Both the position numbers and the translations under genes were made by a program. From Epiperipatus broadwayi (lineage: Eukaryota > Onychophora > Udeonychophora > Euonychophora > Peripatidae), in contig JAQFVV010000205.1 in NCBI GenBank assembly GCA_028023455.1, forward strand, positions 1,533,353-1,597,352: DNA of 64,000 nucleotides. Reading direction: 5' to 3'. The notes beneath the pieces were generated by a model that saw only the letters and a list, made by a program, of their open reading frames with translations, was not told the origin of the DNA and searched no databases. Shown here piece after piece: positions 45,385 through 56,639 of this stretch (the first letter of the stretch is position 1; each line of letters opens with the position of its first letter).

Positions 45385-46307
45385 GTAACTGTTTTCTATT
45401 ATACTAATATTAGATGTATATTTAATTTTTGTGTGATCATCTATTTATATTTAATCTTTTCCCCTTCGCTATTCCTCATTTAAAATACATATAAATGTTT
45501 TCTTGTTTTTTTTATTTGCAGTTTAAATTATTTTTTTCATTTCAAACTTTCCAATTTAAAATAATATCGGTCTTCTAAATACTAGCAAGATTCCTTTGTT
45601 TGCCAATTTGATCTCCTTGATAACACTTCTTTTGTCTGCCTCTAGCCCCATACTTATATCTTAGTTAGTATAAATGTCTTAAATATTTTCAAATTGTTTT
45701 AAGCACAAAGCAACTAGAAAATGCTTTGTGAAATATTTATTTTAATTGTGCTTTATCGAGGGGATTAGAGTTAATAATTTTATTAAAGTTGGGAAAGTAA
45801 TGTTTAAACCACAAAAATGTTATGTAATTGCCCTCCTCCTTATTGTAAAGTTATACATATCTAATCAATAGGGGAATAGCAAAGAAACTTAAAACTTTTC
45901 AAATATTTAAAAGTTACGTTTTATTAAAATATGTTATTTAATCGAAAAGCTTAAGTTTTCTAATTTTATTTCAATTTCTTATTAGCTTAGTCTTTTATTT
46001 TACTTATCAAATGATCCAGGCACACACAAATACATATTTCATATATGTTTTCTATGCACATTTAACTTAGTTAGTCCCATAAGTGTTCTCATCCATGTTT
46101 CTCCCTGATGCTAAGCTTTGGGCCGGGTAAGAAAATAATTTATGCGTGTCTCAGATAATGTTTTTGGTTTGTAATTAGACTTGAGAATAGGCGAATTGGG
46201 CAGAGGTCATAGTATTCTTGATTTAATATCTCACATATGGGTGGCCTCGAGGTACTTTCGCCTAGTATTCGAACTGGGTTAAACCAACATACATCATCTG
46301 ACCAGTA
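44583..46307 (+). repeat. Left long terminal (direct) repeat
   Basis: About 95% identical by eye to 50,731-52,667. It contains a (TA)n tract of about 57 bp (45,325-45,381), shorter in the right copy. It lacks about 242 bp present at about 51,120-51,361 in the other copy; the join GGTATAAAAAATTCC suggests deletion between A-runs. That deletion removes everything downstream of the TATA box. The open frames at 44,860-45,284 and 46,140-46,391 are not kept in both copies and are not called as genes. Confidence 0.85.
45325..45381. repeat. (TA)n microsatellite in the left long repeat
   Basis: About 57 bp of alternating TA. The right long repeat has only about 18 bp at the same place (51,727-51,741), so its length changed after duplication. 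Confidence 0.95.
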
Positions 46308-46410
46308 CAGTAGATATTTTCCCCCAAAATTTGGATGCCCATTCATGAGGCTTTTCAAAATTTCCACACCCTGCAATGCCCTATATTGCATTTGATATGT
46401 ATGTATAATG
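46308..46410. repeat. Decayed extra copy of the 229-bp unit that follows
   Basis: ATGAGGC....ATTTCCACACCCTG near 46,345-46,372 parallels the CATGAGGTGATTGAATATTTCC region of the two clean units downstream, so an older third unit overlaps the repeat edge. Confidence 0.45.
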
Positions 46411-46868
46411 TTTTTTTTCTTCGTGTTTTAATGAATAATATATATGTAGAATATTTTTCCAGATTTGTACGCACATCCATGAGGTGATTGAATATTTCCA
46501 CACCCTGTCTATTGCTGAGCATATATATAATGTTTTTTCAATAATACAAAATAATAGACATGTGTAAAATTTTTTCTCCGAGTTTGTCTCTTAATGTGAG
46601 GCAAATGTCATTTTTTTGGATTAATTAAAAAAGTTAAAGTTTTTTTTCTTCATGTTTTAATGAATAATATATATGTAGAATTTTTTTCCCCGGATTTGTA
46701 CGCACATCCGTGAGGTGATTGAATATTTCCACGCCCTGTATATTGCTGAGCATATATATAAGGTTTGTTCAATAATACGAAATAACAGATATGTGTAAAA
46801 AATTTTCTCTGAGTTTGTCTCCTAACATGAGCCAATTGTCATTTTTTTAAATTAATTAAAAAAGTTAA
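46411..46868. repeat. Tandem duplication, 229-bp unit, two copies
   Basis: The unit starting at TTTTTTTTCTTCGTGTTTTA (46,411) is repeated from 46,640 with about 92% identity, including GTACGCACATCC.TGAGGTGA and TGCTGAGCATATATATAA. It lies in the internal region of the LTR-like element, just after its left repeat. Confidence 0.88.
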
Positions 46869-49367
46869 AGTGTCATAGTGTAAAAATTTTTTTTCCAATT
46901 TTTAAATTGATAAAATGAAGAGTTTATAGTTAAAAAGTTAACACTCCGTCAGTTTTTTTTAGTGAATATATAATAAGAATAAAATATCAGAGTGATAGAA
47001 ATTTTTTTTTTCCTAATGAGTAGTTTTGTCATAGCCAGTCGTGATATTTTTTTGTCGTATAAAGTATATAGCATCAATGCGGCGGAAGTGTCAAATAAAT
47101 ACCCTCCTGTCCACCCTTAAAAAAGCTTTCGTACTTTTATATTATTTTTTGGTATTGCTTAAACATGGGCAATTTTAGTATAATGTTTTTCGAAATATAG
47201 TGTACTTATGGCAGTGTTAATTTTGGTAAAAAGTACAAATAGATAATACAATTTTTTTTCCGTTTGTATAAATTTTTGTATAGATCTAATAGTTGATAAC
47301 AATTTTTCCCCATTAATAGGAATTTTTTTTCCGTAGATCTAAAGTTTGATAAGTTCAAATTGACATGTGTCAATGTACGGTGTCAGCAAATATTTTTTCA
47401 CTTTCTCTGCATTTCGTTTTATATATAATGAATAATTTTAATCATGCAAATTTTTTTTTCACTTTTAAATATTTTGCAGTTATGTTTCCTCGCAAATATA
47501 TAAGTTTTGTTTTAAGAAAAAATAAATATCAAATTTAATTTTCAACTTGTGAAATAGTAAATGTGTTGTATTCGTTTTTTTAATTAAACATATATAAAAC
47601 ATATTGTATAACATATATTTCAGCCACCTTTAGTTAAGATTTTTTTTCTCAGTTCATATTATGCTATTGGAATCATTTATTGAGTAACCATTAGGTGAAG
47701 ACTCTTTGAGTAACTGTTAGGTAAAGCCCTTTTTTTAGTAACTGTTTAGGTGAAGACCCTTTTAGCAACCGTTTTTGGTGAAGACTTTTTTTAGTAACCA
47801 TTTAGGTGAAGACCCCTTACACTTTAGAGTTCAGAATTGTTGAGTAGCCTGAAAGAATAGGTCTATGTCTGCAATCATTCTTTAATCGTTATATATGCGA
47901 CCAGTATTTACTAGTCTGAAATAATAGGAGTATGCGGTCTGCAATATGACGAATTGTTCTAATAAAATCATGTACATGATAATAAAAGAAATATTTATAT
48001 AGGTATATATATTTGTATATTTATATGTTGTCATATATATGCTTATTTAGTGAAATAGATATTCATATATATGGGTGTATATGATATACAATTCATTTAT
48101 AGTTCAGTAAAACCTGTTTTTATATCAATGTTTTTAAACAGTTTTTGATCTCAATGCATTATCTGTAAAATTGCTTGATAATTGTTAACTTATTTCGGGT
48201 TGTGACCAAAATGGTATTTGGTTTCGATCCCAGATTCATAATTCGGAGTGGCAGTTATCATGGGATTTTATTTCTAATTTTTTTCGTATTTTTTTTGTTT
48301 TTTAATCGTACATTGGCTGTCTGAATCTATATGTTTTTGTCATGACCAAAATGTTAGCATGGTTTCGAACCCAGGTCATACATATTACCTTACTTACTTG
48401 TTATACATCCAAAATATAATGTTAAAAATCATTTAAAATAGCATTTAATTATTCATGCAGAGATGTTTTTTGAAAGTAAAGTGAAACTCAAAATAAATCT
48501 AATTACATTCAACGTTATAAACCTTGGATCATTATCCATTAAAATGTATATTTGATATGGCCATTGCCTTGTTGACTGGCACCCTCCTATCAAATAAATT
48601 TGTCAGCAAGTGCAATCTCTCATATCGGATTACAATAAACCAAACCGTAGTATAGTAGATGATCAAAATAACAATGTATGCTTAGTGAGCCAAAATGAGT
48701 TAAACATGACATATGTATATTTTTGCTCACATATTTCCTTTTTTTGATATATAAAAAAGTTGTTGTATTAATGTAAATGCATTTTTAGTTGTTTCAGGTG
48801 TCAGAGAAAGCCGGGTCAAGCTGTAAGTGTATTATTTTTAATTATATTGTGACAACATAGCAGTGACATTAATAATGAAATATAAAAAAAATAAATTAAG
48901 TAAAGTGAGGAGAATCATATAGGTAGTAAAAAAAATATTAAAAACAGACGCAGACAGGGCAAGATTTTTTTTCATGTACAAACTGACACATTTGGGCATT
49001 TGCGTAAAATAGGACCTCGAGAGTTAGACAAAGTTGGATTTCTAAATACACTACAAAAGTAAAAGAATTAGTTATATAACATAAAACTTATAATATTAAT
49101 TTATTTTACAAACAAATAAAAGTTTGTTTTAGTAACAAGTATAAGAATATACAAAAGTATATAGCAGCTAGACACTCATACTAAAATATATTATCTTGAT
49201 TAGTTTTTTTCCTCCTCATTGTCTCTAGGGTAGTAGAGATAATTATAATTGCTTATAAAAAACTAAAAGAAGTTATAGAAATAAGGTGTTATTGTGAATA
49301 ACAAAATAGCCAATATTAGGCAAAAATAGAGGAACAGAAGAGAGGCAAAGATTATGACAGTGAGGAG
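46869..49367 (+). other. Internal region or leader of the LTR-like element
   Basis: AT-rich, without a convincing gene. It contains a five-copy minisatellite (47,682-47,818), an exon-like 25-mer at 48,798-48,822, and two related phrases (GACCAAAATG...GGTTTCGA.CCCAG) at about 48,206 and 48,343. The length and low coding content fit a long untranslated leader ahead of the gag ATG at 49,368. Confidence 0.4.
47682..47818. repeat. Minisatellite, about 27-32-bp unit, five copies
   Basis: AGTAACCATTTAGGTGAAGAC with T-rich spacers occurs five times in 137 bp (AGTAACC/AGTAACTG/AGCAACC variants). Copies differ by T-run length and a few substitutions. Confidence 0.85.
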
Positions 49368-50252
49368 ATGGTACTCAACCTTCCCAAGATGCCAACATGT
49401 ACTCATAGTAATCAAGAGTATAATTTGGAAGCTCTCATTAAAGAAATGAGAGAGGAAAGAAAAATGATGATGACTATGTTTCAACAATTCATGGGAATTA
49501 TGGCGCAAAGATTAAACCATTTAGAGGCACATATAAAACTCCATCAAAAACAGAGTATTGTGACAAATGCAGCACCAGATGATGATACTCAAGTAATGTG
49601 GCAGGTTAAACATAGGTCACAAGAACAAGATAATACTGATGTGAAATCCTTGAATAATGACGAAACAGGTGAAGCCACTCAACATTGGAGCATATCTATA
49701 AAACATGACATACGAGATGGAGAAGAAAATGGACAAATGAATGAGTATAGTGAGAAAACAAACGATCAACAGCCGTTGAACCCAATCCAGATGCAACAAG
49801 GCAGTGAAATCTCTACTCCGATAGTAATCAATTCTATAACACCTGTGGCAAAGTTTAGCCACATAAAATGTTTTAGAGAACCGGGTGGGAATCCTAGACA
49901 TCACCTTGATACCTTAAAAATGTTGTTCCAAGTCCAGAATATGACTGAGCAAGAAAAGAAGGCAGGGGAAAAATTAAGATGTATGGCTCGGCATTGCAAG
50001 AAGAGAAATCAGCAATATCAACTCAGGCACAGGAAGCAAGTATGGATGAGATACCATAGGCCAAATAATGCATCGCGAAAAAAATTTAAAAAGTTTTTCC
50101 CTATAGATAAAGGACCATATGCATTAAAAAAGAAACGCAGAAGAAATGATTTTCTTGTGGAAGATAGCCATGGCATAAGAGTGTACAAGGCTGGAAAACT
50201 AAAACCTTGCATACCACCAGATCCTGGAAAATACAGAAATCAAAAAATATAG
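49368..50252 (+). CDS. gag fused in frame to integrase C-terminus
   Basis: A 294-codon frame with no interruption. Residues 1-65 form a Met/Glu-rich coiled coil (LIKEMREERKMMMTMFQQF). The middle is acidic and polar. At about residues 160-200 comes a gag-type start of a core domain (KFSHIKCFREPGGNPRHHLD, then LKMLFQVQNMTEQEKK). Immediately after it the text switches to the end of a gypsy integrase: KQVWMRYHRPN, then KFFPIDKGPYALKKK (the GPY motif), DFLVEDSHGIRV and KLKPCIPP. So protease, RT, RNase H and the integrase zinc and catalytic regions are deleted without loss of frame. It may still make a particle-related or DNA-binding protein; no data here show expression. Confidence 0.85.
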   Translation: MVLNLPKMPTCTHSNQEYNLEALIKEMREERKMMMTMFQQFMGIMAQRLNHLEAHIKLHQKQSIVTNAAPDDDTQVMWQVKHRSQEQDNTDVKSLNNDETGEATQHWSISIKHDIRDGEENGQMNEYSEKTNDQQPLNPIQMQQGSEISTPIVINSITPVAKFSHIKCFREPGGNPRHHLDTLKMLFQVQNMTEQEKKAGEKLRCMARHCKKRNQQYQLRHRKQVWMRYHRPNNASRKKFKKFFPIDKGPYALKKKRRRNDFLVEDSHGIRVYKAGKLKPCIPPDPGKYRNQKI

Positions 50253-50730
50253 TATAACTTGTTAAACTAAAAACAACACGGACCCGATTTAAGATATATG
50301 ACATTAAATTATGAACCCGACCTTAGTTATATGATAAAGAAAATAAAGACCATTAGTTAGTTAGTTAATAAATTAAATATTACAGCAAATAAAGAGTAGG
50401 CTTGAACTCACCTGGCACAAATTTTTATCTCTGACTTGAAGCAACTGCATTTTTTTAACATTTTTTTTCTCACTAACTATTGGGAAATGAAGCAATGGAT
50501 CAGAAAGTACGATCCATGCTTCACAGCCTTCTATAAACTTAACTAATATTGTAGACCTAAATTAAGTTTATAGTCCAGTATCAGCAGGGTTTTGCATTAA
50601 AGCTAAAATTAATACGTTTATTTTGTTTACTTAATGGTATTTAAATTTGTTTTGTGTTAAAATATTTCTTTAAAATAAATTCCGTTTAGATTAAATTACT
50701 ATGAAAATTTACTTTTAAAATTTATTAATC
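50253..50730 (+). other. 3' untranslated part before the right repeat
   Basis: AT-rich. Candidate purine runs (GGGAAATGAAG near 50,480) are not next to a TG start, so no polypurine tract is called. An AATAAA is at about 50,341 and another at about 50,388. Confidence 0.4.
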
Positions 50731-52667
50731 AAACATATATATATATATACATCAAGCATATATATATGATTTAATGCAAAATTCTGTTGAACTAAAAGGT
50801 TATTTTATTAAAAAGAAATAATATATTTTTCTTTTAATTTTGTCGTTTAAATATTGTTAAAATGGTGTATGATTTTATTTTAAGATAAGCCTGCCAACAT
50901 TTCTAAAGGAATGGTATGTTTAATTAGTTAGTCCATTCAAGGCAATTAAAGATGGCCTTTTAATTAAATAAAATTCAAACTTAAATGCACAAGTTGATAA
51001 AAAGAAATTGAAAGTTTATTTTTAGTAAAAACTTCAAAACAAAGGAGTGTGGGAGGCTTATCAAGATCTAATATCACATGCAAAACAATGGAAGGGTAGC
51101 TTTTAGAAAGGTATAAAAAGGAGAACAACAGACTTGGTCTTTCTCTGATTCTTTTGCTGATTCATGAGATCCTGTGCTTTGCTTTGAGAAGAAATCTTAC
51201 TTATATAAGCAGTTAAATATTGTTCCTGAATTAGGTGGATTTTGCTGTTCAACTGATTCATATTTTGTTCCCGAACTTATTCAAATTTTGTCCTCGCAGT
51301 CATTCTGATTTTGTACGTGAAGATTCGGCAGTCAGTGCTTTAATGTGATCCTAGTTTTGTGGAAAAATTCCTATTCAAAGTTTCGACATGCAAAATGCTA
51401 AAAGTTATACTAATTGGATGGACAGGACTATATTGGCAGCTAGGCACCACAGCTTTGCCTGCCACCAGGATCCTATGTCCATCAAAATGCCTAATGTTCC
51501 CAACCATCTATAAATGCAAACTGTCAGCTGTGTGTGTGCCAGTAGTCTTAAAATGCTGCCTACTCCAAATTCATTTGTCCGGACAAATATCTCTCTACAG
51601 ATTATCAAGCCACAAATGTCGAGGGAACTGGACCAAGGAAGTCCGATGGGTAACCATATGTCTCCTCATGAACTATTTATTACTTGACCTTTTGATAAAT
51701 ACCTTTCTTAACTGTTTCATTTAATGATATATATATATATAATGTAACTGTTTTCTATTATACTAATATTAGATGTATATTTAATTTTTGTGTGATCATC
51801 TATTTATATTTAACCTTTTCCCCTTCGCTATTCCTCATTTAAAATACATATAAATGTTTTCTTGTTTTTTTTATTTGCGGTTTAAATTACTTTTTCTATT
51901 TAAAACTTTCCAATTTAAAATAATATCGGTCTTCTAAATACTAGCAAGATTCCTTTGTTTGCCAATTTGATCTCCTTGATAACACTTCTTTTGTCTGCCT
52001 CTAGCCCCATACTTATATCTTAGTTAGTATAAATGTCTTAAATATTTTCAAATTGTTTTAAGCACAAAGCAACTAGAAAATGCTTTGTGAAATATTTATT
52101 TTAATTGTGCTTTATCGAGGGGATTAGAGTTAATAATTTTATTAAAGTTGGGAAAGTAATGTTTAAACCACAAAAATGTTATGTAATTGCCCTCCGCCTT
52201 ATTATAAAGTTATACATATCTAATCAATAGGGGAATAGCGAAGAAACTTAAAACTTTTCAAATATTTAAAAGTTAAGTTTTATTAAAATGTGTTATTTAA
52301 TCTAAAAATTTACATTTTCTAATTTTATTTCAATTTCTTATTAGCTTAGTCTTTTATTTTACTTATCAAATGATCCAGGCACACACAAATACATATTTCA
52401 TATATGTTTTCTATGCACATTTAACTTAGTTAGTCCCATAAGTGTTCTCATCCATGTTTCTCCCTGATGCTAAGTTTTGGGCCAGGTAAGAAAATAATTT
52501 ATGCGTGTCTCAGATAATGTTGTTGGTTCATAATTAGACTCGAGAATAGGTGAATAGGGCAGAGGTCATCATATTTTTGATTTAATATCTCATGTAAGGG
52601 TGGCCTCAAGGTACTTTCGTCTAGTATTTGAACTGGGTTAAACCAATATACATCATCTGACCGGTAT
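50731..52667 (+). repeat. Right long terminal (direct) repeat
   Basis: Direct copy of 44,583-46,307, but with the 242-bp segment at about 51,120-51,361 that follows GGTATAAAAAGG. This placement, a TATA box with a less AT-rich segment right after it, is what an LTR promoter and R region look like. The copy stops at CATCTGACCGGTATAAT, where LINE sequence begins. Confidence 0.85.
51113..51119 (+). promoter_or_regulatory. Candidate LTR TATA box
   Basis: TATAAAA within GGTATAAAAAGGAGAACAAC. The downstream 240 bp are present only in this copy; the left copy is deleted from just after this box. Confidence 0.5.
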
Positions 52668-53465
52668 AATACTAACATAAAGTCTTTATCCGAATCTTCT
52701 GCATATCACACTACCTTTGTCACCCATCTTGTTACCTGCCCTTTTACTAATATTCTTTTATTATACATAAATTGCAATTTGCCAAGCATTTTCATTTTGA
52801 TTTTTGCATCTCTCATGTAAAAACTTGACCATCCCATTTCTTATTGAATGATCTCCTTTGCCATCCACATTTCTGTATCTAATGCATGACTTCCTACATC
52901 TCTTTATATTTTTTCCAAATAATCTAATACCCCTTAAACACATAATGCATCATTACCACATGTTAACCCTGCTACTGCCACTCCCATCCATACAATTTTA
53001 GCTACTTCATATGTATTATATGAGAACACTGTTAATTTTTTTATCAGTCCCTTTCTTTTGTTTGCTTTATTTATCAATTTTTCTTCCATTCATCCAAGTA
53101 ATTTCTCTGATTACTTAAGATGATTCCAAAATAGTTATATCTATTCACCACACTTAACTTTAATCCCCCAATAAAAATTCTTTGTCTTCTCTCTCCCCAG
53201 TATTAATCATCATTACTTTTGATTTTTCTTCATTAAATTTAATCCCATCTCTTTATCCACATTTGTGCATGTCCTCAGCATAACTTCCATATCTTTCCTT
53301 CTTTCTGCACACAAAAAAAATTATCCACAAATAAAAGACCCAACACTGTATATACTCCCTTGCCACCTATTAATAGTATCTCTATCCCTCTTCTCTCAAA
53401 TACAACAATAACAAAATAGGTGATATAGAGCATTCTTGCTTTATACCCACCCCATTTTTAACAAA
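52668..53465 (-). pseudogene. LINE fragment: RT palm to thumb region
   Basis: Minus-strand, same family as 13.8 and 39.2 kb (shared ACATAAAGTCTTTATCC and, in broken frame, the KMKMLGKLQFMYNKRI segment). Further upstream it adds RT motif B-like text (GVGIKQEC.ISPI) near 53,440 and motif C degraded to LLFVDN near 53,325, then the EEKSKVMMINTGERRQRIF region. Both ends are cut: the 3' end by the long repeat, the 5' end by a foldback element. Many stops. Confidence 0.7.
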
Positions 53466-53830
53466 CTCTCCATATAGTAATGCCACTCAGTGCAAGCTAT
53501 AGTAATCAATGGACACAAGAATATATGTACATAAAACCCCTATGAACCTACTTATCCAACAATAACCCAGACTAGTTTCTAGCTTGTCACTTTAATCAGT
53601 GAGAGACTTTGGATCTGACAGCATTGCACCTAGATCTTGGGGTTCAATGCAACCCTCCAGCAGTCACCTTTTATCTTCATATTAACTGTAAAGCTGTAAT
53701 TCTTGCTCTCAGATACAAAGTTCCTCATTGATGAAGGCCACAAACTAGAAACTAGTCTAGCAACATTTGATAAGTAGGCACTAGATAAGGATTTTATTCA
53801 CAACCCTTCTTGCAGCTACTGATACAAAAC
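53466..53830. mobile_element. Foldback element family, copy 1
   Basis: Left arm AACTCTCCATATAGTAATGC, then AAGCTATAGTAATCAATGGA. The right arm holds its reverse complement in worn form (CACTAGATAAGGATTTTATTC, then CTTGCAGCTACTGAT). Shared with copies at 58.46, 58.99 and 59.99 kb. It sits directly against LINE sequence. Confidence 0.65.
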
Positions 53831-54221
53831 AGCTTATAATCTCAGGTGATATAAACTCCTTTTAAACACTTACCTCTCTCTTTCTGCAAAAGTCTTTATT
53901 ACTTCTATTTATCAAAATCATCTATTTTATTCTTATAATTAAATGTACAAACTTTTATTTTAATAATACATGTAACTCATATGAGGAAATTAATCTTTCA
54001 TGTCAGTATATTAATTTTCTTGCACCCCCTCCATTGATAAGTGTTTCAAAAACAAAGATGAATTATCTATGCTTAGAGATTATTTTTATATAAACCAACA
54101 CCTATTGATGGGTGAGTGCAAACAAATTAATCCCAATAGTGCATGTCTAAAAAGATTGGCTTCCTTTCATATGATTTAATAATACATGTAAAAAATATTT
54201 TATAAAACATGTTTTTATTAA
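53831..54221. other. Non-coding, no feature
   Basis: AT-rich, no gene or repeat recognised. Confidence 0.4.
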
Positions 54222-54420
54222 ATGTGATCAGTAATATGCTAAACATCTAAAATATTTTTTCTTCAACCACAATTTTGATTCCTAAATAAAAGCATGGGGC
54301 AGCCATAAATTAATGAATTCAATTACTAGTTTTGAAAATAGTGATTGAATTAATTTATTTATGGGCTCATATTTTGAAAATAGTGATTGAATTAATTTAT
54401 GGGCTCATATTTTTATTTTA
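54222..54420. mobile_element. MITE, second copy (of 30,206-30,344), inverted
   Basis: Begins GATCAGTAATATGCTAAACA and follows the minus strand of the 30.2-kb copy to the end. It has an internal duplication of about 45 bp (TTTTGAAAATAGTGATTGAA at 54,332 and 54,373). Confidence 0.6.
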
Positions 54421-54473
54421 AGTTACATAAAACTAATATGCATTTATTTTGTATAGCGTATGTAAACAATTGT

Positions 54474-54755
54474 ATTACATTCAAATATCAGCCTTTCATG
54501 CTAATTGTGCATACGCTTTGTGAGTGTTAATAATAAATGAATACTTTTTCACCAATACAAGATATAGTATTTATGCCTTTGCCAGTATTTCAGATTTGCT
54601 CATATATAAGTGTTTGAGTCATAGGAATAAGAGGATTCATTTTATTCCTGCATAAATACTATATCTTGTATTGGTGAGAAAGTATTCATTTATTATTATT
54701 AACACTCGCAAAGTGTATGCACAATTAGCGTGAAAGGCTGATATTTGAATGTAAT
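54474..54755. mobile_element. Foldback element with about 105-bp arms
   Basis: ATTACATTCAAATATCAGCC at the left is the reverse complement of the right end GGCTGATATTTGAATGTAAT. The match continues inward through the TGTGCATACGCTTTGTGAGT and ACCAATACAAGATATAGTAT regions to a spacer of about 70 bp. Only a few mismatches. AAAACTAATAT occurs on both outer sides (54,429 and 54,757), possibly a duplicated target. Confidence 0.85.
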
Positions 54756-56639
54756 AAAACTAATATATAAATATGTGCTATTTGCACAGATAATGAAGCT
54801 GGAATAAAGTGAATTTTTTTTTAATTTATTAAAATATAAAGCTATCAAATTAAAGAGCTGAGTGCTCTCAAGAGACTACTTGCTCTCATAATCATAGCTG
54901 TTGTTGTTATAACTGTGATGTAGAAATAGAAATTGAATTTATGCAAATTAATGCAAATGATTTATAAATGCTATTTCCAAGACATAAAAGTAGTAATTAA
55001 ATTATTCACATTGCAACCAAAAGTGCAGTTGAATAAAAAACTTTTTTTCTAGTTTTTAGTTCAATACTCATCAAATGAATTTTTTTAATATATATATTAT
55101 TAAAAACCAGTCAACACTTATACAATCCCAATATCACTAAAAATCAACAATTTTAAACTGTTGTCAAGGCAACCTCCTTTTAATATATATATATAATGAA
55201 CTAGATATTTCCCTGCTTCAAAAGTCCAATGTTTTAAAATATAAAAGGACAAAAAATATTGCTATAAAGCCTTTATTGTTTTTGTGTTTTAAGAATATGT
55301 GCAATAATGCACATACTCTTTTTTTAAATTCTATGATTTTTTCAAAAGATTTTAGTTTAAAATAATTTTCTTTTGATACTTGCTATTTTTTCATTACAAT
55401 AATTAAAAGCAAGCAAAGTTTTAATTTATTTTAAAAGGTGAGACATTTTTAAAAAAATTAATTTTGAAGTAGATAAAAGCCCTGGTCAGATTTTGTTTTT
55501 TTTAAAATTAAGATTAAGTGGGAGATAGACCCTGGTCAAAACTTTTTAATTAAAGATTAGGTGGAGATAACAATTCACATAAATAGCTCCAGGTTTTTGA
55601 TTGATTATTATTATTCTTATTCTGATTCTTGTTGCGATTATTATTTTTAATGTGATTCTTATTCGGATTGCTATGCTAACTCATAATTGCTAATTGCAGA
55701 TGCCCAATATTTTGAAGATTTCTGATCACATCTTATATCACAACTGTTGATATTATATTTTTGCAAATGGAAAATTACTATTTTGAAGATTACTGATAGC
55801 ATCTTATATCACAACTGTTATTATATTTTTGCAAATGGAAAATTACTGACTACTATTTGCCATGCTAGAAGTGACCATCCAGCTACCATGCTAAAAATAC
55901 ATGCCATAAGAAATCTTCTTAAAAATATAATGCTAAACAATTCAAAGATGTACCCCGGAACTCCATATTTGTGCCTTCAAGAACATGATCTAAAAGTCTA
56001 GTCAAGAACTGATACTAAAGATTGCCTTCAGATTCCCAAACAGATAAATAAAAATCAAAACCTTCGAAATAAACCCTATGTGGACTAAACATTGCATGTT
56101 CTGCTGAAAGAAATCTGCCCGACAGAACATTATGCATCAACGGTAAACTCACCTTTCATATCATAACTAAGAATTAAATCTCCTGTTTACATCTGTATGT
56201 TAAAGTCTCAGCTTAATCTAAAAAGAAACCTGTCTTTATAATAAGTTACTCATTTAAATATCACTAATTATTTTATTATGTATTTTATTTATTAAATGTA
56301 TTGGAGTCTTAGTTTTAAGATTTCATATTTTAAATTTATTTGTCTGAGAGGGTATTACGAGTTTATATTTTATACTTAGTATTTTTTTCTTTTATGTTAC
56401 TAACCACTGATAAATTCTTAGAACAGATATTAGTAATTTTTTAAAGTCATATGTCCCTTATTTTCTCATTATAATTAATTTAGACAATCTTAGTTTGCAT
56501 TTCCTTCAGACCATAAATCTTTTGGCTAACTATTTATTGAGTTTATTGTTATGTTTTTCTTAAACAGTAAAGATTTTAGGTTTTCCTATATTTCAGATTA
56601 CATAATATCATAATATTTTCTTTTTCTCTTATTGGAATC
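54756..56639. other. Non-coding stretch with small repeats
   Basis: No gene recognised. 55,100-55,190 is a copy, in reverse, of 32,735-32,848. A 73-bp tandem duplication (TATTTTGAAGATT.CTGAT and on, then TTTTTGCAAATGGAAAATTA) lies at 55,709-55,852. The 84-codon frame over it (55,747-56,001) follows from the duplication and shows no domain. Confidence 0.5.

Larger units (their letters stand above)
44583..52667 (+). mobile_element. Probable non-autonomous LTR element with 1.7-1.9-kb LTRs
   Basis: Two long direct repeats (44,583-46,307 and 50,731-52,667) flank about 4.4 kb that contains a gag/integrase-end fusion frame on the same strand as the TATA box of the right repeat. This layout is that of an LTR retrotransposon whose pol was lost (a LARD-type derivative). 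The outer start falls in a (TA)n tract and the right repeat ends against a LINE piece, so the exact LTR ends, primer site and polypurine tract could not be fixed. Confidence 0.7.

Noticed and set aside
49617-50304. Minus-strand frames over the gag-IN fusion
   Set aside because: Shadows of the 294-codon plus-strand frame.
45051-51724. Open frames within both long repeats (for example 45,051-45,284 and 51,359-51,724)
   Set aside because: Not kept in the same frame in both copies, so not supported as a gene.
52761-52943. 60-codon minus frame
   Set aside because: Runs through the LINE RT remnant and is only partly in its frame. Covered by the LINE entry.
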